Assembly: GCA_002300355.1 (NCBI GenBank)
Contig: NSGV01000002.1
Span: 930,001-994,000 of the forward strand
From: Streptomyces sp. TLI_235
Lineage (GTDB): Bacteria > Actinomycetota > Actinomycetes > Streptomycetales > Streptomycetaceae
Reading direction: 5' to 3'
Length of the DNA stretch: 64,000 bases
This document shows, in pieces, positions 60,733 through 64,000 of the stretch (positions are counted from its first letter, which is position 1; every line of letters starts with the position of its first letter). Both the position numbers and the translations under genes were made by a program. The notes under the pieces were generated by a model. That model worked only from the letters and a program-made list of their open reading frames with translations. It searched no databases and was not told the origin of the DNA.

Positions 60733-61769
60733 GGTGAAGGTACTCCTGTCCGGGTGGGGTTCGACTTGGTGGGCGGGGCGGTCGGTCCGCCCGCCCCGGC
60801 CGAGCGGGTCGGCGAGGCGCCGGGCGACGCCGGGCCGCCGCCCGACGGCGACGGGTTGCCGGACGCGCCCGGGCCCGCCGAGGCGGAGCTCCCGGCGCCG
60901 CCGGGTTTCGCCGTCCGCAACGTCACGCCGAGCGCGGCGGGCAGCGACAGCTTCTTCTGCACGGACACGTTCGACTTGATGCCGTAGCTGTCCTGGATGA
61001 GCTTGAGGTAGCGCCCGGCCGAGCTGGAGTCGAAGACCTGCGCGAACCGCTCGCCGTCGCCGATCGCCAGCACGGTGTACGGCGGGACCAGCGGCCGGTT
61101 GTCCACGAGCACCGCGTCACCGGCGGCGCGGATCGCGGAGAGCGTCGTCAGCCGCTGGCCGTTGATGGACACCGCCTCCGCGCCGGACAGCCAGAGGCCG
61201 TTCACCACGAGCTGCAGGTCGCGGTCGCGCAGCCGGCCGGTGTTGCTGAACCCCTCGGCCTCGCGCGGGTTGCTCGCCGACCCGCCGACGCCCGTCCCGG
61301 CTGCATCCTCGATCACGAGCTTGATCCCGGGGCCGCTGATCTCCCCCGTGCCGGTCCGGGCGGCGAGCGCCGCCAGCGTGCTGTCACCGCCGACCGGCAG
61401 CGCTTCCTGCTGGGCCGCCCCGACCCGCTTGCGCAGGTCCTGGACCTGCCGCTGCAGGGTGTCCGCGGTCTTCGTGGCGTCGTTGACGCGGTGCACCAGC
61501 GCGTCCCGCTCCTTGGCGAGCGTCGGCTCGGCCTTGGAGGTGTTCACCCCGGCCACGGTCACCACGGTCGCGGCCAGCGCCAACCCGATGGCCAGCGTGA
61601 GCTTGCCGCGCAGGCTCGTCGGCAGCCGGGTCGGACCGTCGCCCCGACGGGCCGCCTCGGCGTAGCCCTCGTCCAGGCTGTGGTCCATGACGTTGGTCAG
61701 CAGGGACATCGAGGCGTCCGGACGGGTGAACCGTCCGTTCGAGTCACTCGGCGTCGGCGTTGCTGGCAT
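60729..61769 (-). CDS. DUF881 family membrane protein
   Basis: A 346-residue protein. A cytoplasmic part is followed by one membrane helix (LTLAIGLALAATVVTVAGV, about residue 56), a coiled coil (HRVNDATKTADTLQRQVQDL) and the DUF881 domain (GPGIKLVIEDAAG, LSGAEAVSINGQRL, YTVLAIGDGERFAQVF). The Pro/Gly/Ser-rich C-terminal tail is probably disordered. Its stop overlaps the small basic protein gene. A 20-base palindrome lies upstream of its ATG 61769. Confidence 0.87.
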   Translation of the reverse strand: MPATPTPSDSNGRFTRPDASMSLLTNVMDHSLDEGYAEAARRGDGPTRLPTSLRGKLTLAIGLALAATVVTVAGVNTSKAEPTLAKERDALVHRVNDATKTADTLQRQVQDLRKRVGAAQQEALPVGGDSTLAALAARTGTGEISGPGIKLVIEDAAGTGVGGSASNPREAEGFSNTGRLRDRDLQLVVNGLWLSGAEAVSINGQRLTTLSAIRAAGDAVLVDNRPLVPPYTVLAIGDGERFAQVFDSSSAGRYLKLIQDSYGIKSNVSVQKKLSLPAALGVTLRTAKPGGAGSSASAGPGASGNPSPSGGGPASPGASPTRSAGAGGPTAPPTKSNPTRTGVPSP

Positions 61770-61832
61770 GCGTTACATCGTCCCATGTCGCCGAGGCAGC
61801 GTACGCACAGCCCCCACCGTCAGGGCCCCCGA

Positions 61833-61852
61833 CGGTCACCGAACGGTGACCG
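61833..61852. promoter_or_regulatory. Palindrome upstream of the first DUF881 gene
   Basis: CGGTCACCG (61833-61841), two bases, and CGGTGACCG (61844-61852) form a perfect 20-base palindrome. It lies 64-83 bases before the DUF881 start and beside the terminator of manC. It is a candidate operator or attenuator. Confidence 0.5.
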
Positions 61853-61890
61853 GCCGGGGCGCGGCGGTACCGGACCGCCGCGCCCCGGCC
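61852..61890. terminator. Hairpin terminator after the manC-like gene
   Basis: Perfect 17-base arms (61852-61868 and 61874-61890) with a five-base loop, 33 bases after the manC stop on the minus strand. Confidence 0.82.
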
Positions 61891-61922
61891 GTTTCACCGG
61901 GAGGTTCTCTCCCTGACGGTGC

Positions 61923-64000
61923 TCAGCGCCCGGCCGAGTCCACCACCGCCGCCCACTCGTCGAGCAGCTGCTCGGTGGCCTCGTCGTCCGGGCCCTCCGC
62001 CCACAGGTGGGTGACCGCCTCGGCCGGGTCCGGCAGGACGATCGTCCAGCGGCCGTCGGCCTCCACGACCCGCACACCGTCGGTGGTGTCCAGCCGCCGG
62101 CTCCCGGCCGCCTCCACGACCGAGCGCATCACCATGCCCTTGGCCGCCCACGGCGTCGCGATGTCCCGCCGCTTGATGTGCGCCTGCGGGATCCGGGCGT
62201 CGATCTGGCTCAGCGTGAGCTGGGTCCGGGCCACCAGGCCCACCAGCCGGACGAACGCCGCGGGTCCGTCCAGCACCCCGCTGAACTCGGGCACCACGAA
62301 ACCACCGCGGCCGTCGCCGCCGAACACCGTGCCCTCCTCCGCGGCCGCCTTCGCCAGATCGTCCGGCGAGGTGGTCGTCCAGGTCACCTGGGTGCCGTGG
62401 TACGCGGCCACCTGCTCGGCGATCCTGGTCGTCGTCACCGGCAGTGCCACCTGGCCGCTGCGCCGCTCGGCCGCGACCAGGTCGAGCAGCACCAGCAGCG
62501 CCCGGTCGTCCTGGATCACCCGGCCGAGCTCGTCGACGAACGAGACCCGCTCACCGACCGGGTCGAAGCGCACGCCGAAGGCCGCCCGGGAGGAGGCCAC
62601 GAGTTCGCCGAGCCGGGCCAGCGCGGCCCTCCGCTCCTCGGCGTCCTCGGTCGGCCGCGCCTCGTCCAGGCCGCTGTCGACCGTGAGCGCCTCGACGCCG
62701 AGCCGGCCGAGGATGCTCGGCAGAACAAGCCCGGCGCTGCCGTGCGCGGCGTCCACGACGACCTTCATGCCCGCCTCGCGCACCCCGCTGGTGTCGACCG
62801 CCCGCAGCAGGTTCCGCGCGTACGAGTCGAACACGCTGGACGGGTGCAGCAGGTCCCCGATCTCGCCGGGGAAGGCCCGTCGGAACTCCTGGCGAGCGTA
62901 GACGCGGTCCAGCTTCCGCTGGCCGGCCTGCGAGAGGTCGGCGCCGTTCGCATCGAAGAACAGGATGTCCAGCGAGTCCGGCACACCGGGCGTGGTCCGC
63001 AGGAAGATGCCGCCCGCACTGCCGCGCGCGGTGTTCTGCCGGGCGACCGGCATCGGCACGTTCTCCAGGTCGCGGACGTCGATGGCGCTCGTCTGCAGCG
63101 CCGAGATCATCGCCCGCTTGAGCGCCCGCGCACCACGCGAGTGGTCACGTGCGATGGTGACCGTCGCCCCCTTCTTCAGCGTGGTCGCGTACGCCCCGGC
63201 CAGCCGCACGGCCAGCTCCGGGGTGATCTCCACGTTGAGGATGCCGGAGACGCCGCGCACGCCGAACAGGTGCTCCTGGCCGCGGGACTCCCAGATCACC
63301 GAGGTGTTGACGACCGCGCCGGCCTCGATGGTCTTGAACGGGTAGACCCGGACGTTGCCCGCCAGCAGCGACTCCTCGCCGATCAGGCACTCGTCGCCGA
63401 TCACCGCACCCTCATCGATCCGGGCGGCCCGCATCACGTCGGTGTTCTTGCCGATCACGCAGCCGCGCAGGTTGCACTGCGGGCCGACGTACACGTTGTC
63501 GTGGATGACCGCCTTGTGCAGGAAGGCACCGCGCTTGACGACGACGTTGCTGCCCAGCACGGTGTGCTCGCGCAGCTCCACCCCGGCCTCGACCTTGGCG
63601 TAGTCGCCGATGTAGAGCGGACCTCGCAGCACCGCCTCGGGGTCGACCTCGGCACCCTCGGCCACCCACACGCCGGGCGAGATCTCGAAGCCGTCCAGCT
63701 CGACCTCGACCTTGCCCTCCAGGACGTCGGCCTGGGCCTTCAGGTAGCTCTCGTGGGTGCCCACGTCCTCCCAGTAGCCCTCGGCGATGTAGCCGTAGAC
63801 CGGCTTGCCCTCCTTGAGCAACTGCGGGAAGACGTCGCTCGACCAGTCGACCGACTCGCCGGCCGCCACGTAGGAGAAGACCTCGGGTTCCATCACGTAG
63901 ATGCCGGTGTTCACCGTGTCGGAGAAGACCTGGCCCCAGGTGGGCTTCTCGAGGAAGCGCTCGACCCGGCCCTCATCGTCGGTGATCGTGATGCCGAACT
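61923..64000 (-). CDS. Mannose-1-phosphate guanyltransferase with phosphomannomutase-like domain (partial)
   Basis: The reading frame continues past the right edge, so the N-terminal nucleotidyltransferase start is missing. The visible part begins FGITITDDEGRVERFLEKP, the end of the nucleotidyl-transferase domain. Left-handed beta-helix repeats follow (GDYAKVEAGVEL, GSNVVVKRG). The C-terminal half is phosphohexomutase-like (TVTIARDHSRGARALKRAM, VVVDAAHGSAG), and FGVRFDPVGERVSF stands where the metal loop would be. It would make GDP-mannose for cell-wall glycans and glycolipids. The mutase active-site serine is replaced or degenerate, so catalysis by the second domain is unproven. Confidence 0.88.
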   Translation of the reverse strand, partial: FGITITDDEGRVERFLEKPTWGQVFSDTVNTGIYVMEPEVFSYVAAGESVDWSSDVFPQLLKEGKPVYGYIAEGYWEDVGTHESYLKAQADVLEGKVEVELDGFEISPGVWVAEGAEVDPEAVLRGPLYIGDYAKVEAGVELREHTVLGSNVVVKRGAFLHKAVIHDNVYVGPQCNLRGCVIGKNTDVMRAARIDEGAVIGDECLIGEESLLAGNVRVYPFKTIEAGAVVNTSVIWESRGQEHLFGVRGVSGILNVEITPELAVRLAGAYATTLKKGATVTIARDHSRGARALKRAMISALQTSAIDVRDLENVPMPVARQNTARGSAGGIFLRTTPGVPDSLDILFFDANGADLSQAGQRKLDRVYARQEFRRAFPGEIGDLLHPSSVFDSYARNLLRAVDTSGVREAGMKVVVDAAHGSAGLVLPSILGRLGVEALTVDSGLDEARPTEDAEERRAALARLGELVASSRAAFGVRFDPVGERVSFVDELGRVIQDDRALLVLLDLVAAERRSGQVALPVTTTRIAEQVAAYHGTQVTWTTTSPDDLAKAAAEEGTVFGGDGRGGFVVPEFSGVLDGPAAFVRLVGLVARTQLTLSQIDARIPQAHIKRRDIATPWAAKGMVMRSVVEAAGSRRLDTTDGVRVVEADGRWTIVLPDPAEAVTHLWAEGPDDEATEQLLDEWAAVVDSAGR

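Overview
The window is chromosomal DNA of a high-GC actinomycete, most likely a Streptomyces or Kitasatospora relative. The evidence is the strong GC bias at third codon positions, many GTG starts with GGAGG-type ribosome sites, an iron box, an NsrR/flavohaemoglobin pair, a tandem glycine riboswitch before gcvP, and the conserved manC - DUF881 - small basic protein - DUF881 - FHA (GarA) - MerR (FtsR) - DUF151 - MerR block. No phage, CRISPR array, rRNA or tRNA gene is visible. Only the truncated HTH gene at the left edge hints at an insertion element.

Left part (1-25 kb): a methyltransferase and a secreted PLC-like protein; the iron-uptake operon efeO-efeB-efeU behind an iron box; an aldehyde/alcohol dehydrogenase pair divergent from a TetR regulator with a 21-bp operator; a ketopantoate reductase-like gene; nsrR and hmp, each preceded by an NsrR-type site; a divergent DHA2 exporter/MarR pair with two perfect palindromes, followed by a LysE exporter; then a run of small enzymes and conserved orphans (UBP zinc finger, DUF2797, hydrolases, SGNH lipase, ferritin-like protein, DUF2630, SCO5389-type protein with a Zur-like box, DinB-like fold protein, PfkB kinase, DJ-1/PfpI, tyrosine phosphatase, PHP protein).

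Middle (25-47 kb): an AurF-type diiron oxygenase followed by a DHA2 exporter carrying a one-base frameshift; purB; a MarR regulator; a translationally coupled HipA-like kinase/DUF3037 pair; a type II NADH dehydrogenase; a secreted GH47 mannosidase; a secreted SGNH hydrolase; a MocR regulator divergent from two FMN split-barrel proteins; a sugar porter; a dienelactone hydrolase; a DHA3 exporter whose promoter implies a leaderless GTG start; a HAD protein; a CPBP protease; a GCS2-type glutamate-cysteine ligase; and two conserved orphans.

Right part (47-64 kb): gcvP with its riboswitch; a PRC-barrel/DUF2382 stress protein; a second DHA2 exporter; dinB with a C-terminal Tudor-like domain; a SanA-like membrane protein; and the minus-strand block running from manC (cut by the right edge) to the second MerR gene. 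This block links cell-wall sugar nucleotide supply, envelope proteins and the GarA/FtsR control proteins.

Most transcription units end at perfect GC-rich hairpins without a clear U-tract. The most useful observations are regulatory sites that assign control to gene clusters, the leaderless promoter at 41.2 kb, the exporter frameshift at 28.03 kb, the HipA/DUF3037 module and the DinB-Tudor fusion.
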